From Isoetes taiwanensis (lineage: Eukaryota; Streptophyta; Lycopodiopsida; Isoetales; Isoetaceae), in the NCBI GenBank assembly GCA_021234155.1, contig JAJEKV010000059.1:2496182-2560181 (forward strand): a DNA stretch of 64,000 nucleotides, written 5' to 3'. Both the position numbers and the translations under genes were made by a program. Positions 48,405-59,969 of this stretch are shown here, one piece after another. Every line of letters starts with the position of its first letter. The stretch's first letter is position 1. Below the pieces are notes generated by a model that had not been told where the DNA came from, made no database searches, and saw only the letters and a list, made by a program, of their open reading frames with translations.

Positions 48405-49958
48405 TTGCTTCTGATTGAATCCTGGGAGAGAGAGAACGTGGCTGCCTGTAGAGCATCCAGATTAGATGTAAGTATCTTAGTTAGAGATATGGAGTCTTTT
48501 AATTACATTCAAGAGATTAGAAGTAGGTTGTGTAATTGGAATGTGGCTGTCCACCACTTCCGAAGAAGGATCATGCGAGGAGCGAAGACATGGACAATCC
48601 TCCTCTTACAATTCATCATAAGATTGATGATGGTATTGCAAACTTTCCTGCAAGAAGGAAATTGTCAATTAAAGAAGGATGGTCTGGAGAAGACCTTTGA
48701 TGAAGGCTCTATGGTTAAAAGAGAGCACACAGGAGCAGACGAAGTGGCTAACTTTGTTGCCGGGATAAGGGTCAAAGAAGATGCTGAGTTGGAGATCAAG
48801 AATGATCAAACTATGGGTGATGCCCAAGGAAATGAAGCCGTGAGCATGTGCGAATGTGCTGGAATTATTGGAAAAGAAGGAATGCTTTTACAAGCTGCTG
48901 CCCAGATTAGTCCTAGTGGAGATGGGACTCAAACGCATTCATGTGCAGTTAAATATTTTGCAAAGGAAATGGAAGACTTTGCAAGGGAGAAGAAATTTGA
49001 AAAGAAGAGGCGATTAATAGCCGAAGATGCAGAGGAATTTAAGGATATGTGCCACAAGTTTAGGAATGATTTGAAGATGTTGCGAATGATCCTGGGAAAA
49101 AAGATGGTATCAGAAATAAAGAATGAAGAAGACGCTGTGATTGAGGATTTTCTTGCAGCCTTGAAGGAAGATGAAGACCAGGATGTCTTGGACGCTGTTG
49201 ATGCAGCAAAGAATGTCGGGAGGCTTGTGGTAGAAGAATCCGTTGCCTTTGAAGAGGCTGCAAAACCCAAATCCGGAATTGATGCCAAGAAGTGTGAGAA
49301 TGCCGGAGGTTTGGATAGGGTCTTGATTTATGATTCAAATGCAGAGGGCATGGCAGATGGTATGAGAGAAGTGGCCGATGATAGGAGCCATTATGACAGA
49401 GGAGCAGACGATGGAGCAGCAGAAGGCGTATATTGGAATCGCGACTGGACACATAATTGCAGAGCTGGTGGACATGTGGACACAAGTACCTATGCCAGTT
49501 TGGATTGTGCCAGCCAGACAGTATGCCAGAAGTGCATAAAGGCATCATCAGAAAGGGACGGTTTGGCAATGAGTCTTCATGCAGATATTCTTGAAGGCGT
49601 AGCAGACAGCGGAAATGAAGGCAAGCTGAAAGGGATCTTTGCTTACGCGGAAGATGACAATGGCACCATAAGAGATGCTGGCAGCCGAGAAATTGATGGC
49701 GACGTAGAAGATCAGGGCACTGTTCAGGTCTGGACGGCGTCTATTGGAGACGTTGAAGTTAGTCCTCAACACAGGAGCAGCCACGGAGAATCAGAAAGAA
49801 GTGTTCAACGAAGTAGATGCTGCGGATTAAAGACTGAAGCAACGATGGCAGGAAGGCATTGGGTTGATTGTTCAAATGATCTTAGTGGAAATGATTTAAG
49901 GGAAGAAATTTACAGCAGCGAGCAAGACATGGAAACAAAGCAATGGATTCGGATATAG
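48405..49958 (+). CDS. E3 open frame, 517 codons, FLAAL motif, unrecognised
   Basis: The frame begins 15 nt after the LTR, overlapping the primer-binding region. Acidic, with a lysine-rich coiled-coil-like segment (residues about 183-235: KEMEDFAREKKFEKKRRL) followed by a segment at 239-260 containing VIEDFLAALKEDEDQD, closely like E2's. Several Cys pairs occur near residues 148-152 and 372-384. No zinc knuckle, protease, integrase or polymerase motif. Such a long frame in a non-autonomous element suggests past selection for the protein. Function unknown. Confidence 0.5.
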   Translation: MLLIESWERENVAACRASRLDVSILVRDMESFNYIQEIRSRLCNWNVAVHHFRRRIMRGAKTWTILLLQFIIRLMMVLQTFLQEGNCQLKKDGLEKTFDEGSMVKREHTGADEVANFVAGIRVKEDAELEIKNDQTMGDAQGNEAVSMCECAGIIGKEGMLLQAAAQISPSGDGTQTHSCAVKYFAKEMEDFAREKKFEKKRRLIAEDAEEFKDMCHKFRNDLKMLRMILGKKMVSEIKNEEDAVIEDFLAALKEDEDQDVLDAVDAAKNVGRLVVEESVAFEEAAKPKSGIDAKKCENAGGLDRVLIYDSNAEGMADGMREVADDRSHYDRGADDGAAEGVYWNRDWTHNCRAGGHVDTSTYASLDCASQTVCQKCIKASSERDGLAMSLHADILEGVADSGNEGKLKGIFAYAEDDNGTIRDAGSREIDGDVEDQGTVQVWTASIGDVEVSPQHRSSHGESERSVQRSRCCGLKTEATMAGRHWVDCSNDLSGNDLREEIYSSEQDMETKQWIRI

Positions 49959-51151
49959 ATCATTCATTGGCACTGGCAGATGTAACATTACCGTTAAGAG
50001 AATGGCTAGAGGTTTTCGGCACCTATTATAGGCCATCACGCTACAGTATCATCAAGAAGAAAGCGTTGTAAAGGAAAAGATATCAGAATTGTTCAAATCT
50101 TACTTCTGCAGGGGAAGATGAGCAAATACAGCAAGTGCAGAACTTTGATTTGAACATGATGACAACAGAGGAAAGCACGAAGGAAAGCACAAAGGAGAGT
50201 TATCAAGAAATAATTGAAATCTCGAGTGATGATGAAGAGGAAAATGGACAAGTAGCCTGGGGTAGAACTCAACAAGATAAGGGAAATGAAAGAATATACA
50301 TGAAAGAATATACAGATCTGGAGTTGACATTAGAAATATAGGCTACATTGATAATGGTTCAGAAAATTGGAGCAGTGAATCTAATGATCTTCACATTAGA
50401 GAAAATATGAGATCACATTTTGTCCCATTAAGAGATGCTTAAAATGCCACCTCAGCTTTTTAAACTAACCAATAAGAGAAGAGCTTCAGTGTATTTCATT
50501 CCAGTATTATGTGGCAGCCTGTAATTAATGCAGACCCAACTAACTTCCGTTGTATCATTTTTTCATTATAACTTTTGATCCAGAACTCCGATTCGAACAC
50601 TTTTTGTAGCAATAGATTCGTCTCTTAAAGATCTATCCATTGATAACCCATTCATATACATTTAATCATATAAATGTACAAGAAATGAGAAAAAAATGTA
50701 TTTTTTTAAGTTTAACGCATATGGCCATATTGAAATACATGATAACTATATATCATTGGAAAGATCTTTTCATTCCGCATCTAATGCAATAAACGCCGCA
50801 ACATTTTGACGAGTGGATTAAAAGTTATGGGGGAAAAATGAAAGCTATGAAGTTGTTGGTGCTGCATTAATTGTAGTTTACAGAGGGAAGCCATTCTATT
50901 GGAGGATTCTTATGGGGATGAAATGAGATCTCATATTGCCTCTAATGAAGATTATTGGATCAAGAAGATGAAGAACTGTGTAGGAAGAAAAGGAATTTGA
51001 TGATTCTGCAATGTTACAAGAAGATTAGAACAGGCAGAATTAATAAACCAAGAAGGATTGAAAGAAGACATCGGCTGAGTCAAAGAGAGCTGACTCATGA
51101 GCCTGGACATGACGATTTTGGATAGAGTTCGGTATGTCACTTGAGGGGAAG
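49959..51151 (+). other. E3 interior, 3' part
   Basis: Mostly AT-rich non-coding sequence. A short acidic open frame at 50135-50341 (EIIEISSDDEEENGQVAWGR) follows the long frame and might be a separate E3 product. Nothing else was recognised. Confidence 0.35.
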
Positions 51152-52396
51152 TGTTAACATATACAATACATGTACAAGCTTCTACCTCACTAATCCAAGT
51201 GAAGAGTCACTACAGTATGAATAGTTGTCTCTAGAAATGTGTCTGTTCAAGTCAATATAAATATGTAAGTCAGGATTAGGCTATTCAATCCAGTTTTCTA
51301 TTCAATAGACTTCTATTATTTATCAGTCACAAAGCTCCTGAGCTCTCCTGCCCACTTTCGATCCCCTTTGCTTTATGTGAATCGGCCCCTTTTGAAAGCC
51401 AATCAGCTCCTACTGTCGCGCACATTCCGTCCTCCTCCTTTTGTTCTATTTTTCTTTTTCCTATAGTCGTTGTTTCTCCCTGAAACACACTTTTCCAATT
51501 TCAACATCCGCGTGTCCATTCCAATTAAAGGTTAAAAACCAACAATCTCCTCCTTAGCCTTTACAATCCACAATCCCCACCACCAGCGTAATTAGCTGCC
51601 ACTAATTTTGGTTCTGAAAGAACCTTCGTCAACAACATGTCAACTTGTTGCAATTTTGTGGAATTATAGGCTACAATTATTTCCCCTTTTTCCACTTCAT
51701 CTCGTATGAAGTGATGGTGAATTTCAATGTGTTTAGTTCTAGAATGATGAATCAGATTCTTGGTCATCGCCACTCCACTTCTGTTATCACAGTATAGTGT
51801 GGTTGCACCTGTTATCGAACTTCCCAGCTCTTTAAGCATTCTCCGTAACCAGGTTATTTCTGAAGCCGCCAGCGACACTGCTACATATTCTGCTTCTGTG
51901 CTAGATTTGGCTACACATTCTTGTTTTTTACAACCCCAAGATATAGCTGCGTTACCAAGTTTACATACAAAACCCGAGGTTGGTTTTCTATCATCCATGT
52001 CACCTCCCCAATCTTTTCTTCACTTTTAGTGAAACAAATACCATGATGCAAAGTGCCCTTCAGATATCTCAAAACTCGCTTGGCTGCTATCCAATGTTCT
52101 TTCCCTGAATTATTGCAAAAGTGACTGAGCAGATTAACTGCATAGGAGATATCCGGCCTTGTATTATTCGCAATATGCAAAAGTGTACCTATCAATGCAC
52201 GATACGGCACCTTTTCCATTTCCTTTTTTTCAAACAAATTTCTTGGGCACATATTGCTACATATTCTCATTCCTGTTTTGGATGTATTACACTCCACCAT
52301 TCTGAATTGAATCAAAGCCTTCTTAATATTCTGCTCTTGTGTCAAGAAAAGCTTCCCCTTTTTCCTATTTCTCCTGACTTCCATACCCAGTAATTT

Positions 52397-52764
52397 CAAG
52401 GGGGGTTCACGGTATTGAACCTTAAAAAACATGTGAGTGGTCGGGAGGGGGGTTTTTACTATGTATTTCTGTATGTATATGTAAGGAGCTATATAAGGTT
52501 TTACTAGTTTTAAAATTGTAAATCTAAGGGAAGGGGTCTATAGGGACATGAAGCTCACGATTATAGTAGTTATATTATTACCAGAATTAAGAAAAAGTTA
52601 TTTGACAAATATAAGGTAGGGGTCTAAAATTAAAAAATATAGAAACTGTATAAGGGAAGGGGGGGAGGCGTTTTTCTTGGTAGAAATCCTTATAAGGGGG
52701 GGTTTTGTCCAACTTGAGGAACGCAGATGACGTCTACCACCATTAAAAAGGTGAACCCCCCGGG
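52397..52764. mobile_element. hAT-type MITE inside the copia reverse-transcriptase region
   Basis: A 368-bp element with terminal inverted repeats caaggggggttcac and cccggggggttcac. The 8-bp target duplication AGTAATTT is at 52389-52396 and 52765-52772. No coding capacity. Size, 8-bp duplication and inverted repeats fit a hAT MITE. Confidence 0.85.
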
Positions 52765-55700
52765 AGTAATTTTTTTAAATCACCTAATTCTGTCATCTGG
52801 AACCGACCCTTTAATGAGGCTTTGCATTTTTCTAAGTATGATCTGTCATTACTAACTATGACACAATCATCAACATAAAGCGCCATAATCAAGCATTTGC
52901 TCTCTTCCGTCCACATGTACAGATTCGCTTCAGTTTTTAATTTTCTAAATCCAATAGAAAACAAAAACTTATTTATGCAAACGTACCATTGTCTAGACGC
53001 TTGTTTTAAGCCATAGATTGCCTTTTTCAGCCTGCACACCATATTACTTCCTTGCCCACATCCTTCAGGCTGCTCCATGTAAATTTCTTCTTCTAGATCT
53101 CCATTCAGAAATGCAGTCTTTACATCCATGTGCTCTATCTCCATATCATTCTGAACTGCCAATGCAATTAGCGTTCTCAGACTAGTTACCTTGACAAGGG
53201 GTGAAAAAGTATCCGTATAGTCTACTCCTTCTTCTTGGGTATACACTTTCGCCACTAGACGTGCTTTATACCTTTCGATTGAACCATCAGCATTCCTTTT
53301 TATTTTAAAAAGCCACTTACCGCCAACAACATTCTTGCTCACAGGCCGCGGTACCAACTCAAACGTTCCCATTTCTTCAAAAAATTTCAATTCGTGTTCC
53401 ATGGCCTCCTTCCATTTGAGAGAATCTGGTCCCATTACGGCTTGTTCCATAGTCTTGGGCTCCATCACACAGGATATTATCTTTGGCTTTGGAACTCTTT
53501 TTGTTCTGCCATAAAGATCTGCATCAAAAGGAAGTTCTGCTTTAAGGCACTCTACCTCATTACGGCGTGTGTATCTCTCCCTTATTCCACTTCTTTCCTC
53601 TTCCTGCGTTTCCTCACGCACGTCATCTGGAGCATTAACCGGTGCACTATCGGCCTCAAAAGCCTCATGCACCTCCTCATGCTCCATCTCCAGTGTATGT
53701 GGTGCACTGTTGACCTCTATGATCTCATGCACCTCATCTGGTTCAGCGTCTGAGTCCTCATCATCCATCACCTGGTTTGCCTGCTCTGCTACTTTCTCCT
53801 TTTCCTTTTCTTTTTCTGTATCATCTTCAAGAAATTCCATTGGCACCCATTCTGCTTCTTCTTGCTTTGTCAGACACTTTCTATCTTTATACAATATTGT
53901 TACTTCCTATCTTTATACAATATTGTTTCATCAAATACTACGCCTCTGCTAACGTGTATTTTATATGTTACTGGGTCATATAGCCTATACCCATTAGTTT
54001 CCTCGTCATTCCCTACTAAGAAGGTTGGAATACTTCTGTTATCCAGCTTCCTACGCAGCTCCTTTGGAACTAACATATAGGCCAAACATCCATAAACCTT
54101 TAATCGTTGGACATACTGTCTTTTTCCAGACCATATTTCCTCAGGAACACCTCCCTTTAGAGCAGTTGTTGGTAACCTGTTCTGTATATAACAAGTAGAG
54201 GCTACTGCTTCTCCCCAAAGGTAATTGCGTAATCCAGCATGCTTCAACATACATCTGGCTGCATCCATAATAGTGCGATTCTTACGCTCTGCAACACCAT
54301 TCTGCTGAGGCGTATAACGATATGTATATTGCCTCTTAATTCCATGCATCTGACAAAATCTTATAAATTCACTTGACCTGTATTCACCTTCAAGATCTGA
54401 CCTTAAAGATTTTACTTGTGAGGATATCTCATGTTCCACCTCTGCAACGTAAAGCTGGAAGGCATTGAACACTTGATCTTTTGAGCGCATATAATAACAC
54501 TTGGTGCGTCTGCTGAAATCATAATGTAGCAAAATAAAACTTGCCTCCAAGACTCTGTACTTGCATGGGTCCACACACATCAGAATGCACCAACTTAAGC
54601 AACTTAAATGCTCGCCGTCCTTTATTCTTAAAAGGAGGTCTAGCCTGCTTGCCTAGCATGCAAGACTCACACATTCCATGCTCTTCATCATCAAATGTCA
54701 ATCCATCTAGCAACATATGGTTTTTGGCAATCTTAATACTATTATAATTTACATGTGCCAATCTAAGATGCCAAGTATGCCGATCATCTATAACAGAAAC
54801 TTTGTTGATAATGTCTATATCCAATTCAAACAAATTTCCATTTCTTTTTGCCTCAAAAGTTTTTATACCATCTTTTATAAATTTGCATCCTGTCCTATGA
54901 AACCTTAGTTCAAAAGTATCATCTACCAAATTGGCGACAGAAACTAGATTGAACAACATATCAGGTGCATATAACGTGTTTGGCACAGTAAGCAAGCTGC
55001 TACCTTCCTTTGACAATTCCAATTGTCCACGTCCACGAACTTTTTGAAGTACTCCATTCTCCATTTGGACTACTCCAGACTTTTCGTTTGTTTTGAAATG
55101 CCGCAACATCTCCGCCGAGTTTACCATAGAAATCTCAGCTCCAGAATCTATGGTTAGTACATTCTTACTCCTTGGCATATTGCCCATTGCTCCAACCAAT
55201 GCCAATTTCTACTTTTCAAGTGCTATCTCCCTTTTCTTGTATTCAAACATCTGTGAACGACAGTCACGTCTCCAACTATTCTCCCTCAGGCACTGTAACA
55301 ATATACTTTGTCTACTTGCCATGACCATGGTTAATCAGCCACCTCCTAATCCACACAACAAACTGCCAGCTCTGCCGGTTCACAGCAGAAATCCTTCCCT
55401 TGCACCAAAGCAACCTCAGGGAAATCCCTCTGGGTCAACTTACACAGATGTCAGATCCTCCACGCTCAGATGACCTCGGCTGCTGCAGAACCACCTATAC
55501 TAACAATAGCAACACAATCTTCCAATTTCGATCTCCTTTGCAAATATTCCTCTGCGAGATGCTCTGTGACAGACGTCTCAGATTGTGGAATCAAATTGCC
55601 GCCCTTCTACCTTTGCTAATACGCTTCAAGTAATCAAACTTGAACCAGCTTCTCCTGTTTCTAGAATGTTATGGACGGAGCAGACCTGTGTTCTGATATC

Positions 55701-56075
55701 ACTGTTGATTATTGAGAAGTTCCTATGACAGACCTCTGGCAGACCCGTTGATCCCAATCCTGGTCACAAAGAGGTCCTTGCGCAATGCCTCCGACAACCC
55801 AAGCTATGTCCACCTGATTTCAGTCAGTCCCAAAGCTCCTGAGCTCTCCTGCCCACTTTCGATCCCCTTTGCTTCATGCGAATCGGCCCCTTTTGAAAGC
55901 CAATCAGCTCCTACTTTGCGCACAGATCCATCCTCCTCCTCCTTTTGTTCTATTTTCCTTTTTCCTATACTCGCTGTTTCTCCCTGAAACACGCTTTTCC
56001 AATTTCAACATCCACGTGTCCATTCCAATTAAAGGCTAAAAACCAACAATGGCATTGTTCCATTGGCAGATAGGG

Positions 56076-56384
56076 CAGAATGCAACCTAAGTTGCATTTA
56101 TGTTACAGGACGAACCTAAATAAAATAGATCGTACTTTCGTGGACTTAGCCAGTAACAAATAAAATACACAGTGTTTTCGTGGACCTAGCTAGTTTTTGT
56201 GGTTTGAACATGACGGAGGTTGAGAAATAGTCTACCAAGTTCGCAGGAATATAGGCACTCTTGTGCAGCACAATAGCAGGGCATTGCGTTCGTAGTGAGC
56301 AACCAAAATGGGATCTGAGAGCTCAATAGGATCATCAACACCTAAAATGGGTTCAAGTCTTATAGAGGCGTGTGATCTTAACCC
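56076..56384 (+). pseudogene. Inverted truncated duplicate of the kinase promoter and first 26 codons
   Basis: Reverse copy of 47537-47848. The ATG at 56308 starts MGSESSIGSSTPKMGSSLIE and homology ends after codons for CDLNP, where unrelated sequence begins. The 26 codons are open but encode no domain. If the promoter is active, transcription would run rightward toward the LINE. Confidence 0.87.
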
Positions 56385-56616
56385 TTCACGCGTCGACATT
56401 TTCCATGCCCAGAATCAGGGCAAAACAAACTTTCATGTATACAGAATAACAGAAAAGGTATAAAGAAGAAAGGTGTTAAGTAAATGAACTTTCTATTACG
56501 TGAACAATAGATAGGCGTCCCCAGAATCAGGGCAAAACAAACTTTCATGTATACAGAATAACAGAAAAAGTATAAAGAAGAAAGATGTTAAGTAAATGAA
56601 TTTTCTATTATGTGAA
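56385..56616. repeat. Diverged tandem duplication of ~110 bp
   Basis: A unit starting ccagaatcagggcaaaacaa lies at about 56410-56518, and a second copy at 56519-56616 continues past the LINE at 58220 (caatagataggcgtcc). The pair therefore predates the LINE, which landed in the second copy. Confidence 0.82.
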
Positions 56617-58219
56617 TAAGGTTGCTTGGTATCCCTGTTGGGATTCACGTCTCCAGTTCAGATGCTTGGGATGAAATAATTGTAAGGTTGCAGAAGCATT
56701 TCTTTTGGTGGAATACAGCTAAACTATCCATGCCCGGAAGGATAACTGTGGCTAAGTGTGTTCTTAGTAATACTCATGTTCATGTGGCGTCTGCTCTTTT
56801 AGCCCCTCAATGTAAGATGGATGAGATTGTGCGCATTGTTAGGAACTTTATCTGGGGTGGAAATGAAGCAAGGGCTGTGGTCAAGGTAGCTTGGGAGAAA
56901 TGCATTAAGCCTAAGGTAGCTGGTGGTCTTGGAATGTTGGATTTTCGCCTCCAGAGTAAGGTGATGATTTCGAAGTTTATTTGGAGGATCCTCATGGGTA
57001 GGGACGATTCTCCTGGCCTGAGGTTGCTTGAGCAGTTAATTCAGCATTGTCTTCCTTTTCATAAGGCCACCATTAAGTCGCTCCTTCCTTGGGCATTGCT
57101 TTATCATATACACCCATATCCTAACGCTTCTCCCTTTCTAAAGGGGTTGCTTGCTGCTTGGGACACTGTTAGATCTCTTATTCATGTCAATCCTGAGGCA
57201 TGTGTTCAGTTGACTGCTCCATGTTGGTGGATTCCTCTCCAAGACACTCCTGAAAATGTGCCTCTATGTGTTATTGTTCATCCAAAAACACAGCGTAGAT
57301 GGGTAGCAGCTGGTATAAGCACTATTGCAGCTTGGTATGATTCTGGTCATCTCTTGTCATGGGAAGCATTCAGAACAAAATTCTTATTGTACAGATGGGA
57401 TAGGGTGATTTGGACTCGTATTGCTGCATTGTTGCCACAGGATATTGCCCCACAGGTTGATGCAATTGTATGGGGTCGCCATCAGGGTATAGAGCCAGAA
57501 CGCTTTGTTTCTTCATCGTATAAATTGCTTCTGCATTCTGATGTCCTGCCGCCGTCCAATAGATGGCATCTTCAGGTCCCCCAGCCACAGTGGAGGAGTG
57601 TTTGGACGTGGGTTTGGGATAAGTTGCTTCATCCCAAAGTGGCAGTGTTGTGGTGGCAAGTGATTCATCGATGCCTTAGAGTCAATAGGCTGGTACATAA
57701 GTTTGATAATCGGATTTCAGAGCTTTGTCCTTTATGTAAGCAAAGGGTTGAGAGTATTGAGCATTGCTTCTTCTTATGTGAGAGGCTTCGGCAGGCATGG
57801 TCTTGGTTGTTAACCCTATTTGGCACGTCTCGGTCTAGTCAGCAAATCCTACTTGCTATCTATCCTAGCACGTGGCACAAATGGCGAAAACGAGCTTTTC
57901 ATCTTGCGTCTGGTTGGCTTTTGTGGTTGATTTGGAAGAGAAGGAGAATATTTATTTTTAAGGGTATGGGTATTGCAGATGACATTCTTCTTCAATGGGC
58001 TAAGAATAAAATTGTTATGGCATATAAGTGTTCTTCTCTTGATCAGGAGAAGACGGTATTGATTTGGCATACTTACCTTCAGATTGGCTCTTATGCATAG
58101 ACAGGTGGTTGTGCTCAGTTGGATTAGTTTGTCTGCTGGGGTTATAATCCAGTCTTTGCATTTTATATTGTTAAGTTTTGGTTGGTAATCAAAGTTTGAA
58201 GTCCTTTAAAAAAAAAAAA
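56617..58219 (+). mobile_element. 5'-truncated L1-type LINE with poly-A tail
   Basis: The sequence enters ORF2 after the polymerase core and runs open for about 490 codons to TAG at 58098. It has the plant LINE C-terminal pattern: LSMPGRITVAKCVLSN, NFIWGG, VAWEKCIKPK, GGLGMLDFR, then the zinc-binding zf-RVT domain CPLCKQRV..HCFFLC with flanking HKF. A 120-bp 3' UTR and an A-run (58208-58219) follow. Insertion split a pre-existing repeat at gtgaa|caatag with little or no target duplication. The intact frame suggests a recent insertion. Confidence 0.92.
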
Positions 58220-58438
58220 CAATAGATAGGCGTCCATTTTTTGCCACATGTAACCATCATTCATTTAAATTGGGAATATGTCGTAATTTCTGGAGTGTTT
58301 TCATATTGTGCCTTTTTAGTAGCATATTAAAATTTACACGTTTCACCCAAAAAGTATGCAAATGTAATTTCATATTATTCACAAACAAGCTAATACTTGA
58401 CAATATAGCACACATTGCAAAAACGTGAAGAAGAAAAT
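58220..58438. other. AT-rich spacer between LINE and DUF7869 copy
   Basis: Nothing recognised beyond the second half of the 110-bp repeat at its left edge. Confidence 0.5.
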
Positions 58439-59961
58439 TTACATAATTCTTTCAGTTTCTTCAAGCAACCCCAATGATATCATAGCCTTCTTTCTTATCT
58501 CTTGAGGTATTGTAATCCTCACATTTCTACCTGGAGGCATCATAGGCTTGCCATTCTCATCCCTATGCCATATTTCCTCCCCTCCTCTCCACTCTTCCTC
58601 TGAAGGTCTCGTCTTCCATTGAAATATTGGAATCCCATCTCTCACCCAGAAAGTGAATTGAAGAGGCCTAGAATGACCTTCAAGATCCAAGATATAACCA
58701 TCCACAAAACACTTCCAATCAGGCACTCTTCTATGAGAGAGCCTATAGGGTTTGGAGTAGTGTATTCATGGAAAATTTTCATTAGCCTAGGAAAGTTGGC
58801 CACCGTCTGCTGCTTCAGTACACAACTATACTTGCCAAATAATGCATCCACATCCTCATGGATATGCCCGGGCATCAAAAACCCCAAATTAACTCTTTCA
58901 AATATGCCCACAGCTGTTAAGTAGAATAGGAAAGAAAACATCCACCTGTTCTTATTTTGGCCAGCACAATTATCAAGTTGCACGAGGAGCCTTCTAGGCA
59001 GATCTTGAGCTCTAGCACGTGAAGGACCAACCTATGCACTAGATCCTAGCCCTTTGACTTGGTTGCAAAGTTATTTGAAGTTGCTATGGTCACATGATTG
59101 AAATGCTTCTTCCATAGCCTACTAAAGCTAGGTTGGGATATTGGAGGAATTTCCAATTCTCGAAGTAGGGAATTCACTTCCTCCAAAATACTTTTTTGAG
59201 TACAATGTGATGGTAACTTTTTCTCAACAATTGCTATTCTCTTCTCATCCCTTCTGCTTTTGTGTGGCATACACTCTGCATTGAACTCAATATATTTTTC
59301 AAATATCTCCCTTGCAGCCAATGTCCTAGCGGTTGGTCTCAACAAGCCATTATTTCCATGCAAAGCAATCCTTGTCCCTTTTGCCTGCTTTTTTTTTTTA
59401 TAATTGTACCATGATGAATCTGGAATTGCATGGATACTCCGCCATGCTTTTTTACATATCCATTTGCCTAGAAAAGGGTATCTTTTATTGTTTGGATCTC
59501 TTTCATCCAGAAGTGCATGCTCGAAAATTGAGTACATGTAGGTCCTTCTTTCATCAACAGTATACTCTTGAATAGTGGCTCTTGCTTCCACCAATTGTTC
59601 TATTGTAAAGAATTGTATACAACTAGCCCAGCAACAATGTAAGCCCCTAACCTTCAACATAGTCTCACGTGTAGTATCACTAATCAACTTGGCTCTCTTG
59701 CTAAGATAATGTCTGACTCTCTTGCTAAGACAATCATTATCCCCAACAACCTCTGGCTCTGGAAAAAGGTAATCCTCCACAAAATTGAACACTATTCATA
59801 GGCTATGGCATGATGCAAAGAACCTCCAATTGCTTGACACAACCAAAACATTCCCTTACCTTTCCAGTTGTCTTCCAACATTGAAATTGCAATACCAAGA
59901 TTGTCTTCCCCTAGCCTTTCATCATTAACAGCTTGCCCAGGATCTGCTAGTACAATGACTC
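58439..59961 (-). pseudogene. DUF7869-type gene copy, decayed
   Basis: Proteins with this domain are widespread in plants and are thought to be transposase-derived (DDE-like fold is inference). The first recognised exon, 59860-59961, reads DPGQAVNDERLGEDNLGIAI with an acceptor ttctctag and a GTAAGG donor. The frame 59046-59792 contains RGLHCCWASCIQFFTIEQLV, then KWICKKAWRSIHAI and IALHGNNG, typical of the N-terminal half. Next, 58642-58983 has LDNCAGQNKNRWMFSFLF and GHIHEDVDALFG, the hallmark C-terminal block. 58439-58726 continues VPDWKCFVDGY in another register. The usual segment of about 200 residues between the SFSRLWKKHF region and LDNCAGQNKN is missing, and a frameshift lies near 58735. 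So it is not expected to make a full protein. Confidence 0.75.
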
Positions 59962-59969
59962 CTAGAGAA

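Larger units (their letters stand above)
48208..51325 (+). mobile_element. Short-LTR non-autonomous retroelement 'E3' (fossil) inside the copia LTR
   Basis: LTRs at 48208-48389 (182 bp) and 51152-51325 (174 bp) run TGTTAACATATAC to TATTTATCA. The target duplication is GTCCC (48203) and GTCAC (51326); the intact site is visible in the other copia LTR near 55829. TGGTATCAGAGC directly abuts the 5' LTR (48390-48401), and a purine tract, ttgaggggaag, precedes the 3' LTR. The interior has one long unrecognised frame and no pol. It looks structurally whole. Confidence 0.9.
48079..56048 (-). mobile_element. Ty1/copia LTR retrotransposon, broken (fossil)
   Basis: LTRs of about 345 bp, TGTTGG to CAACA on the minus strand, lie at 55703-56048 (5') and 48079-51544 (3', containing element E3). 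The target duplication ATGGC is at 48074-48078 and 56049-56053. Parts seen in copia order on the minus strand: protease with DSGA, pre-integrase HLRLAH, integrase, reverse transcriptase (KARLVAK, FLNGDLEEEIYMEQPEG, YVDD), and RNase H (KSSTEAEYVA, SRTKHIEI). The primer site is a degraded initiator-tRNA-Met match. The element is broken, with roughly half a dozen breaks, besides two nested insertions. LTRs differ by several percent by eye, making it older than E3, which lies inside it. Confidence 0.93.

Noticed and set aside
49060-49569. Minus-strand 169-codon frame opposite E3
   Set aside because: Antisense shadow of the long E3 frame, with His/Leu-rich composition typical of mirrored codons.
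53394-54080. Plus-strand open frames opposite the copia region
   Set aside because: They are antisense shadows of the minus-strand integrase and polymerase region.
56507-58236. A 15-bp target duplication of the LINE (aatagataggcgtcc at both sides)
   Set aside because: The first copy belongs to the older 110-bp tandem repeat unit; the LINE junction lies about 96 bp further right.
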